A DNA stretch of 64,000 nucleotides, from positions 124,001 to 188,000 of the forward strand of contig JALHQH010000001.1 of NCBI GenBank assembly GCA_022842065.1. The letters are read 5' to 3'. The translations under genes were made by a program, and so were the position numbers. Origin of the DNA: Caldilineaceae bacterium. Its GTDB lineage: Bacteria > Chloroflexota > Anaerolineae > Caldilineales > Caldilineaceae. Under the pieces are notes generated by a model. The model had not been told where the DNA came from, ran no database searches, and saw only the letters and a program-made list of their open reading frames with translations. Positions 26,101 through 36,486 of this stretch are shown in pieces. Numbering within the stretch: position 1 is the first letter of the stretch; every line of letters starts with the position of its first letter.

Positions 26101-27942
26101 CTGCGCTATCTGCGCCAAGAACCTAGCCTAATGGCGAGGCAAGCCCCCCCCATCAGTTTTAATTATCTAGGACAGTTTCAAGATTGGGGTGAAAGTGCCT
26201 CTGGCGATCTGTTACTGCGGTATGCGCCTGAGTCTAGTGGGGCAGCCCAAAGCGTGCATTACCGACGCCCCTATCTCATCGCGATCAATGGGCAGGTTGT
26301 GCATGGCAAGTTAGAAATGGTTTGGACCTACAATCGCCACTATCATCGGCAAACCGCAATCGAGCAACTTGCCGAGAATTTTCGAGCAGCCCTAACGGCT
26401 TTGATCGAGCATTGTCTCTTACAAACAGCAAATGATCCTGACCGTGAGCGGATTGTCGCCAAAGCTTCAGGGAAACAAGCAGCCACGGCTGAATTTACTG
26501 GCGCTGCAACGAATAATCGAAATGAGCGCAAAACCAACAAGCAAGCCGTCGCCTTGCAACCGATCCTCCGTGACCGTGACTTTCCACTTACCTTTGTGCA
26601 GGAGGAGTGGTGGTTACGCAGCCAACCGTCGTCGTCAACTGATTTACCCCCCTGGCAAAACAATACCACGCCGTTTCATCTGCGCGGCAAATTAAGTGTG
26701 GGCGCATTAAGTCAAAGTCTCAATTTTTTACTGCAGCGCCATGAAATTTTGCGCACTGTCTATCCGGTAAGCAACGGCAGTCCGGTGCAACGGCTTCTCA
26801 ATCATGCTGAAATCAATCTGGTGTATGTGGATTTGAGTAGGTTGAGTGAGCTAATGCAGGAGCGTGAGATCGAACAAATGATTAGAGCTGAAGAAACTCT
26901 TGCTTTTGATTTGGCACACGATCTCCCTCTGCGCACAACCCTGCTCCATTTGAACGATGAAGCCCATATCCTGCTCTGCACCCAATATCATATTAGTGCT
27001 GATAATTGGTCAGGTGGGATCTTCCTAGATGAGTTAGTCGCCTGCTATAAAGCCTTTACGACAGATCAACCGCCACGCTTGCCACCTCTTGCTATTCAGT
27101 ATGCTGACTTTGCAGTGTGGCAACGCCAATTTTTTAGTCCAACCGTGCTGGCTGAACGCCAGCAATATTGGCGTCAGTTTTTCGCAACACCGCCATTGCC
27201 CATGCTTTTACCTACCGATCACCCGCGGCCACCCATGGAAAAACCAAAAGCACATGCGGCCGCCGAAGAACAATTCACCGTTTCTGCGGCGATGACGAAT
27301 AAACTAAAGCAGTTAAGTCAGCAGCAGGGTGCAACCCTGCCAATGGTCGTACTGGCCGCCTATACAACCTTACTTTACCGTTACAGTACATGTGCAGATA
27401 TTTTGATCGGCACCCCAATCAGTCAACGCAACCATACTTGGCTTGAACCACTGATTGGTTGTTTCGCCAGCATGTCCTTATTGCGTATCAATCTGCAAGG
27501 CGCGCCATCGTTTGTGGCAATGCTAGAACGGGTCAAACAAGTGCAATTAACTGCATTTGACTGCCAGGATATAAACCTACGCCAATTCGCGCGGATTACT
27601 TCCCCCGACTGGCTGCCGCAGCGACTGCCAGCCTTTCAGGCCGTCTTCAATTTCGTACCCACGTCAGCTCAGGCTAATCAATTACCCGATCTGACAATTA
27701 CAACAATCGGCAAACCGCGCCTCAATATCGTCGCCGATGTGGCGTTAACGTTAGAGCAAACGCAGAAGAACGGCACGAATCCTCAGTTGGAGTGTTATTG
27801 GAATTATCGCAAAGATTTATTTGAGCGCACAACAATTGAGCGCATGGTCCAAGATTTTCAAATCTTACTGGAAAATATTGTACAAGAACCAATGCGTACG
27901 ATTGACGAATTGCCCTTAACAAACCTAGCAGCAGTGGGGTGA
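23164..27942 (+). CDS. NRPS1: A-PCP-E-C
   Basis: 1592 residues, ATG 23164 (AGGAG upstream), giving MITDAERHKLLVEWN, a normal A-domain start without an N-terminal C domain. A domain 1-530 with YTSGSTG (about 172), NAYGPTETT, YCTGDLARW and LTPNGKVDRNAL. Specificity residues read D-V-G-E-I-G-A-V-T-K, close to published ornithine codes (DVGEIGSIDK type), so a basic amino acid is suggested. PCP with GGDS near 581. E domain about 638-1085 with HHLVVDGVSW, EGHGRE and PNRGVGY. C domain about 1139-1588 with QYHISADNWS: first His lost to Tyr, catalytic second His and Asp kept. A 29-residue low-complexity insert lies in the A C-terminal subdomain. It must receive its upstream chain from a C domain on another protein, probably the PKS terminus. 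Confidence 0.93.
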   Translation: MITDAERHKLLVEWNGTTTDYLKDKCIHHLFAEQVERTADAIAVVFENQQLTYRQLNERANQLAHHLQRLGVGSETLVGVCMERSLEMIVSFWAILKAGGVYLPLDPSYPAERLAFMLEDAAPALILSKTQHRVLFPQKMPLVNLDAVATVVNAQPATNPATNSTAESLAYIIYTSGSTGQPKGVLVEHGGIGNLALAQSEQFAVRVDSRFLQFVSPNFDVSVGEIVTCLCAGATLVLAPPDLLLTSEQLPQLINHYAITHIEAPPVLLAMLNPDLLPTVQSVITGGETFSVDLARRWSTKSRFINAYGPTETTVTATLLNCTAYPITTQSPPIGKPLANKQIYILDAALQPLPVGIPGELYIGGVGVARGYLNRPELTAERFIANPFATGRLYCTGDLARWLPDGNIEFLGRIDQQVKLRGFRIELGEIEAVLRQHPAVQEAVVIAREDVAGEKRLVAYVVADKERGRQGDREIRQDDFPPSPSLSLSVSDFFVSDLRSHLQQKLPEYMVPSAFVLLEGLPLTPNGKVDRNALPAPAAVPLQRDDEDSIPRTPTEITLATIWQEVLRIKQVGRHTNFFALGGDSIISMKVVARVRQAGLQMTTRDLFQYQTIAQLAPIINPVTTAQPDQMVTPGDVPLTPIQQWFFNQNQPEPQHFNQAMLLETTPLVNPDWLTQALQQLIRHHDALRLRFTQAGESWRQFHTDEQETVALTIIDLAFAAMEERQRQLASKAEWAHSNFDLTTGPLLRAVLFDYGADEPGRLLLVIHHLVVDGVSWRILLEDLQTAYQQLSQGALIELPAKTTSFQAWAHWLVQVGQQAVAQELAYWQQTLTYPPLVLPMERTVAGESAVLEDTLASAGDVVCRFSATETHALLYDVPPVYQTQINDLLLTALLQSVNRWSGQRFLQLDLEGHGREDSIGSTVLPRTANPPDLSRTVGWFTSFFPVSLEQDQTEPGALLQSVKQQLSRIPNRGVGYSILRYLRQEPSLMARQAPPISFNYLGQFQDWGESASGDLLLRYAPESSGAAQSVHYRRPYLIAINGQVVHGKLEMVWTYNRHYHRQTAIEQLAENFRAALTALIEHCLLQTANDPDRERIVAKASGKQAATAEFTGAATNNRNERKTNKQAVALQPILRDRDFPLTFVQEEWWLRSQPSSSTDLPPWQNNTTPFHLRGKLSVGALSQSLNFLLQRHEILRTVYPVSNGSPVQRLLNHAEINLVYVDLSRLSELMQEREIEQMIRAEETLAFDLAHDLPLRTTLLHLNDEAHILLCTQYHISADNWSGGIFLDELVACYKAFTTDQPPRLPPLAIQYADFAVWQRQFFSPTVLAERQQYWRQFFATPPLPMLLPTDHPRPPMEKPKAHAAAEEQFTVSAAMTNKLKQLSQQQGATLPMVVLAAYTTLLYRYSTCADILIGTPISQRNHTWLEPLIGCFASMSLLRINLQGAPSFVAMLERVKQVQLTAFDCQDINLRQFARITSPDWLPQRLPAFQAVFNFVPTSAQANQLPDLTITTIGKPRLNIVADVALTLEQTQKNGTNPQLECYWNYRKDLFERTTIERMVQDFQILLENIVQEPMRTIDELPLTNLAAVG
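24553..24641 (+). repeat. Purine/pyrimidine-rich in-frame insertion within the NRPS1 A domain
   Basis: A run rich in GGGAGA (24559-24588) is followed by a run rich in CCCTTCACCATCTCTCTC (24605-24629), which can fold back on each other. It ends before GTGTCCGATTT, which is repeated at 24631 and 24647. Protein reads about 29 extra residues (KERGRQGDREIRQDD...) compared with ordinary A domains. Confidence 0.65.
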
Positions 27943-27947
27943 CATTG

Positions 27948-28904
27948 ATGCAACTTTCGCTTTCGCTGCGCACGCAGGCAGGTCTAAATTGGCCCCGTTT
28001 GCAAGCGTTGGTTCCCGAAATTGAAGCAGTGGGCTTTGCTGGGCTTTATTGCTCGGACCATTTCACCGGCATGGTACCGCCCAATCGCGATGCGCTGGAT
28101 CTAATTGTCGCGCTAACCTGGCTGGCTACACATACGCAGCGCATCCACTTCGGTTCACTGGTGGCGCCGGTTTCCTTCCGCGATCCGGTGCTGCTGGCGC
28201 GCCAAGCCATGGCCATCGACGACCTTAGCGGCGGACGCATGATCCTGGGCGTAGGCACAGGCTGGCAGGAACGGGAACATCAGATGTTTGGCTATTCGCT
28301 AGGCGATATACCAACCCGCATGGATCGGTTGGCCGAAGGGCTGGAAGTCATCACCCAATTGATCCGCAATCCCAAGCCCGTGACTTTTGATGGACGCTTT
28401 TATCAACTACAAGCGGCTGAATTACTGCCAAAGCCGGCACAACCCACGCGCCTGCTCGTGGGTGGCAATGGCCCCCAACGTACTCTGCCATTGGTGGCGC
28501 GCTACGCCGATATTTGGAATAGTGAAATGGCCTCACCGGCGCTTTTTCGGGCACGTTCGACCCAGCTTGATGCATTGCTCTGTGCCAACGGTCGCCGACC
28601 TACAGATCTCAAACGGACGCTGGCGCTACCGGTACTTTGTTGGCGTACAGATGAAGAGCGTGACGCACGTCTGGCCCGTTTCCTGCGTGCATCGCCACGG
28701 GCAACGTGCCTGCCCACCGACGGGTCAATGCTTGACGCCGCCGTCGACCGAGTCGTTCTGGCCGGTACACCGGCACAAGTCATTCAACATTTGCACACCT
28801 ATGCCGCCGCTGGTTGCGCCGAGGTTGTTGTCCTTTGGCCTGATTTGGAGGATATTGCAGGGATTGCGATCCTCGCGGAGCAGGTCTTGCCCTATGTTGC
28901 CTAA
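27948..28904 (+). CDS. LLM-class flavin-dependent oxidoreductase
   Basis: 318 residues from ATG 27948. A GTG at 27939, whose last two bases are in the NRPS1 stop, would add three residues. Luciferase-like TIM barrel: YCSDHF, TQRIHFGSLVAP, RMILGVGTGWQEREH and LLVGGNGPQRTLPLVARYADIWN are standard for FMN- or F420-dependent members. It is translationally coupled to NRPS1 and precedes NRPS2, so it likely oxidises a tethered or released intermediate (hydroxylation, desaturation or Baeyer-Villiger type; not decidable from sequence). Confidence 0.87.
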   Translation: MQLSLSLRTQAGLNWPRLQALVPEIEAVGFAGLYCSDHFTGMVPPNRDALDLIVALTWLATHTQRIHFGSLVAPVSFRDPVLLARQAMAIDDLSGGRMILGVGTGWQEREHQMFGYSLGDIPTRMDRLAEGLEVITQLIRNPKPVTFDGRFYQLQAAELLPKPAQPTRLLVGGNGPQRTLPLVARYADIWNSEMASPALFRARSTQLDALLCANGRRPTDLKRTLALPVLCWRTDEERDARLARFLRASPRATCLPTDGSMLDAAVDRVVLAGTPAQVIQHLHTYAAAGCAEVVVLWPDLEDIAGIAILAEQVLPYVA

Positions 28905-28929
28905 CCCTGTGTTGTTTAACATAGGTAAT

Positions 28930-28980
28930 GAAAACCGGATATTTGCTCCTCGAAAAAGGCGCGAGAAAGATCCGATTTTC
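28930..28980 (+). other. Intra-operon hairpin before NRPS2
   Basis: GAAAACCGGAT (28930-28940) pairs with ATCCGATTTTC (28970-28980) at 10 of 11 positions. Lies in a 106-bp gap within the operon, 30 bp before the NRPS2 ATG. Possibly an mRNA-processing or attenuating structure. Confidence 0.45.
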
Positions 28981-29010
28981 ATCCAGAGCTTAGTTTAGGA
29001 GCCACGAACA

Positions 29011-30891
<1,881 letters not shown>

Positions 30892-30907
30892 ATCTCTATT
30901 TCTACGC

Positions 30908-30938
30908 GCAGAGCGGGAATACGAATTGAGCGCTCTGC
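30908..30938 (+). other. Intra-operon hairpin before the ThDP gene
   Basis: GCAGAGCG (30908-30915) pairs perfectly with CGCTCTGC (30931-30938). It lies in the 123-bp gap between NRPS2 and the ThDP enzyme. No T-run follows. Confidence 0.45.
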
Positions 30939-31014
30939 CCCTGTGGGACGCAGAGCCTGCAACCTTGGTGCCACCACGCTGCATACGCACCACCTTAAAT
31001 AAAAAGGAGTAAAC

Positions 31015-32802
31015 ATGACCGTGCAAGTACAAAATGTTCTTGGCGCAGCCAAAAATATCCCCCTCAACGCTGACTCATCGGCGTACAATCTTAGTGATCT
31101 GTTAGTTGCTTATCTCGACCTGCTCGGTGTGGAGTATGTTTTTGGCGTGCCGGGCGGTCATATTTCCGCACTGTATGAGGCATTAAACCGGAGTGCACAA
31201 CGTGGCGGACCACGCGCAATTTTTGCTCGTCACGAAACCGGTGCAGCACACATGGCCAGCGGTTATGCGCGCGAGACGGGCAAGCTTGGTGTCTGTTGTG
31301 CAACCACGGGTCCTGGCACGACCAATTTGATCACTGGTTTGATGGGTGCTTATGTAGACCGCACCCCGCTCTTGGCGATTACAGCCCAATCAATGCTTGC
31401 TAAATTTGGTGCCGCAGCCCTTCAGGAATCTTCGCCGGACACGATTGATACATCCGCCATGCTGAAGCCTTGTACGCGTTACAACACTATTATTACTCAT
31501 GCCAAACAATTTGAATACAAGCTCTTTGCGGCGTTACGCCACGCGCTAAAACCACCGTGCGGGCCTGTGAATATCAGCATCCCAGTTGATCTCTCACGCA
31601 TGCCCATAAGCGAGGGGCCTGCGTATTCACACCTCGTACAATCATTGACTGCAGATTCGGATTTTGTCAATCATGTCGCCGTCGATCAACTCTGGCAGTT
31701 GTTGCAGACGACGTTACAACAAGGGCGCAAGATCGTCATATTGGCTGGACATGAAGCTGCCGGCGCAACGGAAGCACTTATGACATTAGCCGAATTGTTG
31801 CAAGTACGCGTGGTAACGAGTCAACGCGGCAAAAGCTGGATCGATCCGCATCATCCGCTGGTGGCCGGCGTCTTTGGCTTTGCCGGCCACGACTCGGCAC
31901 GTGCTGCATTAGCCGATGAATCTGTCGATTTGATTTTGGCCGCGGGAACAAGTTTAGGGCAATGGGCTACCTCAGCCTGGGATAGTGTCTTATTAAATGA
32001 GAAATTCGTCCATATCCACCCTGTTAACCAATATTTTGACTACTCGCCCATGGCAAGGCTTCACGTACATGGTACAGTTAGATTAGTCTTTGAAGCACTC
32101 GTTGATCGTGTAAAAACATGGCAACATGACCATGGACAACCCAATCCAATTGTTACATTGCCAGTTGAAGTGAGTAACGATCGGCCACTCATCCCTTCGC
32201 ACATTGAGGTACGTAACCGTTCCCTGTATCATAGCGATTCTGCCCCAATTCACCCGCAACGATTGATGTGGGAGATGATGCAACGCTTCCCACCAGAAAC
32301 ACGCTTTCTCACTGATAATTGCAACTGGTTGGCATGGACCTTTCATCACTTCTTTGCACCGCGCCATCAAAATTTCCACAGTACAGGTGAATTAGCTATG
32401 GCAATGGGGTGGGCTATTGGCGTATCTGTTGGTATGGCCATGGCCGCGCGTGGTACGCCAGTTGTCTGCCTGACAGGCGATGGTTGTTTTTTGATGAATG
32501 GCCAGGAAATCACGGTTGCGGTAGAAGAATGCGTGCCGGTCATTTATGTGATCTTAAATGATGGTGGATATGGCATGGTCAAACATCGCCATCGTCAGGT
32601 ATCACGAGACCCATTATTGTTTGGCTTTAGTCGCGTCAATTTTGCCCTGATGGCGGAAGGAATGGGCGCGGTCGGTCATGCCATTCACACCGTACAAGAT
32701 CTCCAGGCAATTGATTTCGCTGCCCTTTGCCGCCGGCCTGGCCCAACAGTCTTAGATGTCTATATTGATCCCGAAGCCGTACCGCCAATGGGCATGTTTT
32801 AA
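31015..32802 (+). CDS. Thiamine-diphosphate enzyme, acetolactate synthase-like
   Basis: 595 residues, ATG 31015 with GGAG. Three-domain ALS/POX-type fold: N-terminal pyrimidine-binding domain with catalytic Glu in FARHETGAAHMA (about residue 80), a central FAD-like domain, and a C-terminal pyrophosphate-binding motif TGDGCFLMNGQE...NDGG. All catalytic signatures are intact. Relatives condense or decarboxylate 2-keto acids. Because it lies among NRPS genes and the adjacent A domain lacks the amino-acid Asp, it may make an unusual keto or acyloin building block rather than serve branched-chain amino acid synthesis (inference). No regulatory small-subunit gene is nearby. Confidence 0.88.
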   Translation: MTVQVQNVLGAAKNIPLNADSSAYNLSDLLVAYLDLLGVEYVFGVPGGHISALYEALNRSAQRGGPRAIFARHETGAAHMASGYARETGKLGVCCATTGPGTTNLITGLMGAYVDRTPLLAITAQSMLAKFGAAALQESSPDTIDTSAMLKPCTRYNTIITHAKQFEYKLFAALRHALKPPCGPVNISIPVDLSRMPISEGPAYSHLVQSLTADSDFVNHVAVDQLWQLLQTTLQQGRKIVILAGHEAAGATEALMTLAELLQVRVVTSQRGKSWIDPHHPLVAGVFGFAGHDSARAALADESVDLILAAGTSLGQWATSAWDSVLLNEKFVHIHPVNQYFDYSPMARLHVHGTVRLVFEALVDRVKTWQHDHGQPNPIVTLPVEVSNDRPLIPSHIEVRNRSLYHSDSAPIHPQRLMWEMMQRFPPETRFLTDNCNWLAWTFHHFFAPRHQNFHSTGELAMAMGWAIGVSVGMAMAARGTPVVCLTGDGCFLMNGQEITVAVEECVPVIYVILNDGGYGMVKHRHRQVSRDPLLFGFSRVNFALMAEGMGAVGHAIHTVQDLQAIDFAALCRRPGPTVLDVYIDPEAVPPMGMF

Positions 32803-32808
32803 GGAAGA

Positions 32809-33699
32809 ATGATGCCGAATCCCAACTCACCACAACCGTGCGTCTTTATCAACTCGCTGCCCAAGAGTGGCACCCACTTGCTCGCCAAAACGGTTGAACT
32901 CTTTGGCTATCGTGAACACTTTGCGGACGATGCTATTCAGGATGATCCGGCACGCGTGACGCCGCTCTTTATCAATTACCGCGAGGTCAAGGATGCCCTG
33001 ACTCGCGCCCAGAAACAACCCGCTGCCAGTGCCGATGGTACTGTCGCCGTGGGTACGTTGACGCCAGTCTATGTCGATCCGTCGATCTTTGGTGCGTGGT
33101 TAGCCGCGCTGCAACCAGGGCATTATCTCTTGGGCCATGTCATGTATTCGCCAGCTTTGCGCCCCTTACTGGCCCATTTGGGTTATCGCCATCTCTTTAT
33201 CCTGCGCGACCCGCGGGCGGTGGTTGTCTCATTACTAGATTTTATTTTGGAGACGCGCGGGATGCCCCGTCCCCATTTTCTCCAAGCTGATTTTCGCGAA
33301 ATGACTGCCCAAGCACGGCTGGATTTTATCCTGGAAGGAGGCACTGCATCGCGCGCAGGGGTTACAACACAAGGCTTTGCTGCTGTCTACCGCGCGCTGC
33401 TCAAGTGGGAAGCTGACCCCGCCTGTCTGGTGGTGCGCTTTGAAGATTTGGTCGGTCCAGAGGGAGGTGGCAGTGCGGCGAGCCAGCAAGCAACCATCGC
33501 ACGCATTGCCGGCCATTTGGGCCACAGCGCGACCGCAGCGGCCGATCGTATGGCGACAGTCTTCGATCCCACCAGTCGAACCTTTCGTACCGGGCAGATC
33601 GATAGCTGGCAAAACGAAGTGGATGCCGCCAGCTTGGCCCATCTCAACGCCTACTGCGCACCCCTCTGCCAAGCGGCCGGTTATGAGGTAAGGCAATGA
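32809..33699 (+). CDS. Sulfotransferase 2 (PAPS-dependent)
   Basis: 296 residues, ATG 32809, seven bases after the ThDP stop (AAGGAAG). PAPS loop FINSLPKSGTHLLAKTV near residue 15. The 3'-phosphate site HLFILRDPRAVVVSLLDF near 130 matches the RDPRxxxxS signature of classical sulfotransferases. Overlaps the reductase gene by ATGA. Would sulfate the peptide-polyketide product; in some cyanobacterial PKS systems such enzymes instead activate a beta-hydroxy chain for decarboxylation, but a decarboxylating TE is absent here. Confidence 0.88.
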   Translation: MMPNPNSPQPCVFINSLPKSGTHLLAKTVELFGYREHFADDAIQDDPARVTPLFINYREVKDALTRAQKQPAASADGTVAVGTLTPVYVDPSIFGAWLAALQPGHYLLGHVMYSPALRPLLAHLGYRHLFILRDPRAVVVSLLDFILETRGMPRPHFLQADFREMTAQARLDFILEGGTASRAGVTTQGFAAVYRALLKWEADPACLVVRFEDLVGPEGGGSAASQQATIARIAGHLGHSATAAADRMATVFDPTSRTFRTGQIDSWQNEVDAASLAHLNAYCAPLCQAAGYEVRQ

Positions 33700-34901
33700 A
33701 GGTTGATCTAAGCCAACTGCTGCAAGCTGATGCCCAATTAGATCCAACGATTTGCTTTGATGCACCACGCATATCACACCAAAGTACACCACGCGCCCTC
33801 TTCCTCACCGGTGCTACGGGCTTTCTGGGCACCTATCTGTTGGATGAATTGTTGCGCCAGACCGATGCGACCATCTATTGTTTAGTGCGCGCCGCGGATC
33901 AGCAGACAGCGCAGAAACGGTTGCAAAACCAACTGCAAAGTTATGGTCTCTGGCAAGCAGATTGGGAGCAGCGGCTCATCCCAGTGGTTGGCGATCTGGC
34001 GCAACCCCGTTTTGGGCTGACCGAAGCGCACTTTGCCGAACTGGCCGACCAGATCGATGGGATCTATCACAATGGGGCGTGGGTCAATGCACTCTATCCC
34101 TATGAACGGCTGCGCGCAGCTAATGTCCTTGGCACACACGAAGCGATTCGGCTGGCCGCACAGGGGCAGACCAAGCCGCTCCATTTTATCTCGACGCTGG
34201 CGATCTTTTTGAGCGATACCCACGCAGATCAATCTGTGACCGAAGATTGTATTCCCCACTTTGACCCGACGCTCCAAGGCGGCTACAAACAGAGCAAGTG
34301 GGTGGCGGAAGCGTTGGTGCGTGATGCCCAGGCCCGCGGCTTGCCGGCAGTCATCTACCGGCCAGGGCGGATTATGGGCCACAGCCAAACTGGTGTCAAT
34401 GGCAATCTCCACGATCTGTTGTGCACCATCTGGAAAGGTTGTGTGGAACTCGGCCGTTTTCCCGCGGTTGCGACGCAGGTCGATCTGACACCAGTGGACT
34501 ATGTGAGTCAGGGGATTGTGCAGTTGAGTCGGCAGCCAGATGCCGTGGGGCAGATCTTTCATTTTTGTCATCCCCAGCCGGTAGCCTGGGTAACGCTGTT
34601 GGAAATGATTGGCACGCTGGGCTACTCGATGACCGGCGTTTCCTTTGACGAATGGGTCACTGCCGTCAAGGCTGCCGCCGGACAACAGCCCCAAAATCAA
34701 TGCTATCAACAATTGCGGCTGCTTTTGCGCGCGCCGATCTATCTCTTTGCCCAGGCGAAGCCACAGTTTACTGGCTCTGTTACCCAAGCGGCACTAGTAT
34801 CGCTGGCCTGTCCAGCGCTTGATCAAAAGTTGCTGAATACCTACTTTACTTGGTTTCAACAAACAGGATTCCTGCCTGCGCCCGAGAGGATGGGCGTATA
34901 A
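33696..34901 (+). CDS. Stand-alone thioester reductase
   Basis: 401 residues, ATG overlapping the previous stop. NADP-binding LFLTGATGFLGTYLLDELL near residue 40, followed by the SDR catalytic set: Ser/Thr in HFISTLAIF and the Y-x3-K motif YKQSKWVAEAL, then YRPGRIMG. Such reductases release PCP-bound chains as aldehydes, or alcohols after a second reduction. No other thioesterase or terminal C domain is near, so this is the likely release enzyme, working in trans on NRPS2 (PCP at the C-terminus). Discrete rather than fused. Confidence 0.9.
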   Translation: MKVDLSQLLQADAQLDPTICFDAPRISHQSTPRALFLTGATGFLGTYLLDELLRQTDATIYCLVRAADQQTAQKRLQNQLQSYGLWQADWEQRLIPVVGDLAQPRFGLTEAHFAELADQIDGIYHNGAWVNALYPYERLRAANVLGTHEAIRLAAQGQTKPLHFISTLAIFLSDTHADQSVTEDCIPHFDPTLQGGYKQSKWVAEALVRDAQARGLPAVIYRPGRIMGHSQTGVNGNLHDLLCTIWKGCVELGRFPAVATQVDLTPVDYVSQGIVQLSRQPDAVGQIFHFCHPQPVAWVTLLEMIGTLGYSMTGVSFDEWVTAVKAAAGQQPQNQCYQQLRLLLRAPIYLFAQAKPQFTGSVTQAALVSLACPALDQKLLNTYFTWFQQTGFLPAPERMGV

Positions 34902-35842
34902 TGAATTCAGCCCTGCATCAACTGCTGGTCAAACAACGCCAAAAGACGGCGCGCCGCCGCCAGACCAACTTTCAACCGCCCGCCCTCGTGCAGCCGCTGA
35001 TCATTATCAGCGCGCCCAGGGCAGGCAGTACGCTGCTGTTTGAAACGCTGGCGCACTTTCCCGAACTGTGGACGATTGGCGAAGAGAGCCATGAGATCAT
35101 CGAAGGCATCCCGGCGCTGCATCCGGCGGCGCATGGCTATGCTTCCAACCGGCTAACCGCAGCGGATGCAACCCCAGAAGTGAAGGCACAGTTGCATGAC
35201 CGTTTTGCCCGCCAGTTGCAAGATCACCAAGGCCGCCAGTTGATTGACTTGCCGGTTGAGGAGCAACCAACCCAAGTGCGCTTGCTGGAAAAAACGCCAA
35301 AAAATGCGCTGCGGATTCCTTTTCTGCGCGCACTTTTTCCGGATGCGCGCTTTCTCTTTCTCTATCGCGACCCGGCAGAAAATATTAGTAGCATTATGGA
35401 AGGTTGGCCGAGCCAACGTTTTATTGCCTATCGCACCCTGCCGGGCTGGCCGCACGGGGCGTGGAGCTTTCTCTTGACACCCGGCTGGGAAACGCTGCGC
35501 GAATGCCCACTGGTGGAGATTGCCGCTCACCAGTGGCGAGTGGCAAACGAAACGATCTTGACAGACCTTGCTGCGCTGCCACGTAGTGATTGGCACCTGG
35601 TGTGCTATACCGATCTAGTGGCAGCACCGAGGCAGACGATCCGCCAAGTGGCGGCCTTTGCCGCTTTGTGTTGGGACGACGCGGTAGAACAGCTTGTCTC
35701 CCAAGTCTTGCCGGTCTCACGGCTGACCTTTAGTGCGCCAGCGGCAGACAAGTGGCGCAAACATGCCGCAGCAATGACGACAGTATTACCAACGATGGCA
35801 GAAGTTGCCAAGCAAATCGCACAGTATAAAGCTATGCAATGA
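34901..35842 (+). CDS. Sulfotransferase 3
   Basis: 313 residues from ATG 34901, which shares the A of the reductase stop (TAATG). PAPS loop LIIISAPRAGSTLLFETL near residue 35. The 3'-phosphate-binding strand is FLFLYRDPAENISSIMEGW near 148. Similar to bacterial sulfotransferase-family proteins of the Stf0/LPS type rather than to sulfotransferase 1. Last gene of the run that begins with the ligase. Third sulfotransferase in one cluster, hinting at multiple sulfated positions or a non-sulfating variant. Confidence 0.85.
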   Translation: MNSALHQLLVKQRQKTARRRQTNFQPPALVQPLIIISAPRAGSTLLFETLAHFPELWTIGEESHEIIEGIPALHPAAHGYASNRLTAADATPEVKAQLHDRFARQLQDHQGRQLIDLPVEEQPTQVRLLEKTPKNALRIPFLRALFPDARFLFLYRDPAENISSIMEGWPSQRFIAYRTLPGWPHGAWSFLLTPGWETLRECPLVEIAAHQWRVANETILTDLAALPRSDWHLVCYTDLVAAPRQTIRQVAAFAALCWDDAVEQLVSQVLPVSRLTFSAPAADKWRKHAAAMTTVLPTMAEVAKQIAQYKAMQ

Positions 35843-35843
35843 T

Positions 35844-35875
35844 CCCATGTTCATCCTATGTTTATTTATTACGTT
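35844..35875 (+). promoter_or_regulatory. Candidate SARP-type site 5 (degenerate direct repeat)
   Basis: CCCATG (35844-35849), 5 bp, CCTATG (35855-35860), 9 bp, TACGTT (35870-35875). Same geometry as sites 2-4 with a weaker match. Lies about 240 bp before the small membrane protein. Confidence 0.45.
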
Positions 35876-35976
35876 GTTTCATCAGACATTAGGCAATTTT
35901 CACGTAAGCGAATTAAAATAAACGTCAGGCTCTACTGACTACAATACACCACATAAAGCTTACGCAAAATCAGCGA

Positions 35977-36022
35977 AAAGCGCAGCGCAACGCAGCGATT
36001 GCGAAAAACTTCGTTGCGCTGG
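35977..36022 (+). other. Hairpin upstream of the P-ATPase operon
   Basis: CAGCGCAACG near 35979 pairs with CGTTGCGCTG near 36012. Lies between the degenerate SARP-like site 5 and site 6. Possibly a terminator of the preceding operon, although no clear T-run follows. Confidence 0.4.
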
Positions 36023-36054
36023 CTACATAAATCTTACATAAATCTGATGAGAAT
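36023..36054 (+). promoter_or_regulatory. Candidate SARP-type site 6 (direct repeat)
   Basis: CTACAT (36023-36028), 5 bp, TTACAT (36034-36039), 9 bp, GAGAAT (36049-36054). Flanking ACATAAATCT is repeated with 11-bp period. About 60 bp before the ATG at 36113. Good spacing, unlike the CCCACG consensus. Confidence 0.4.
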
Positions 36055-36112
36055 GTAACTATAGTTGATCACGCAGTCCGCGCAGCAGAGCATAGACAAT
36101 CCGGAGAGAAAA

Positions 36113-36451
36113 ATGCAAACCATCAAGACATGGACCGCAAAAGGACAGGAAAGTTTAACCCACTTGGTCGAGTTGGGTAAACAACAACCCGCGCAAGTTC
36201 AAACCTGGGCAGTTGTCGGCGGCGCCGCCTTAGCGGGTGGACTTGTCATGGGCACCGTCGCCAAAGGGGTGCTTGCCGTCGTTGGGACGCTGGCTTCGAC
36301 ACCGGTTTCGCTGACCGTCGGTGCGTTGGCCGGCGGTGTGGCAGGCTGGACCTATCTGCAAAGCCAAAAGCAGCAGCGCGAAGCGGATCCCCTTCCAGTC
36401 ACCTGGTCGGCCGACACGCCACCCCAAGACTCCATGCTCGTTAGCGAATAG
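36113..36451 (+). CDS. Small glycine-rich membrane protein
   Basis: 112 residues from ATG 36113 (GGAGAG upstream). The N-terminal 35 residues are polar, then two hydrophobic segments rich in Gly and Ala (AVVGGAALAGGLVMG and VSLTVGALAGGVAGW) suggest a glycine-zipper hairpin in the membrane. Acidic C-terminus. No family recognised. It is the first gene of an operon with the two P-type ATPase-like proteins, so it may be their small partner, like the single-span regulators of some P-type pumps (inference). Confidence 0.6.
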   Translation: MQTIKTWTAKGQESLTHLVELGKQQPAQVQTWAVVGGAALAGGLVMGTVAKGVLAVVGTLASTPVSLTVGALAGGVAGWTYLQSQKQQREADPLPVTWSADTPPQDSMLVSE

Positions 36452-36486
36452 CACAGTCACTTGTTGGTAAAAACAGGATCGGTCAC

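Noticed and set aside
31015..32802. Housekeeping acetolactate synthase for branched-chain amino acids
   Set aside because: No ilvN or ilvC neighbour and it lies inside an NRPS operon.
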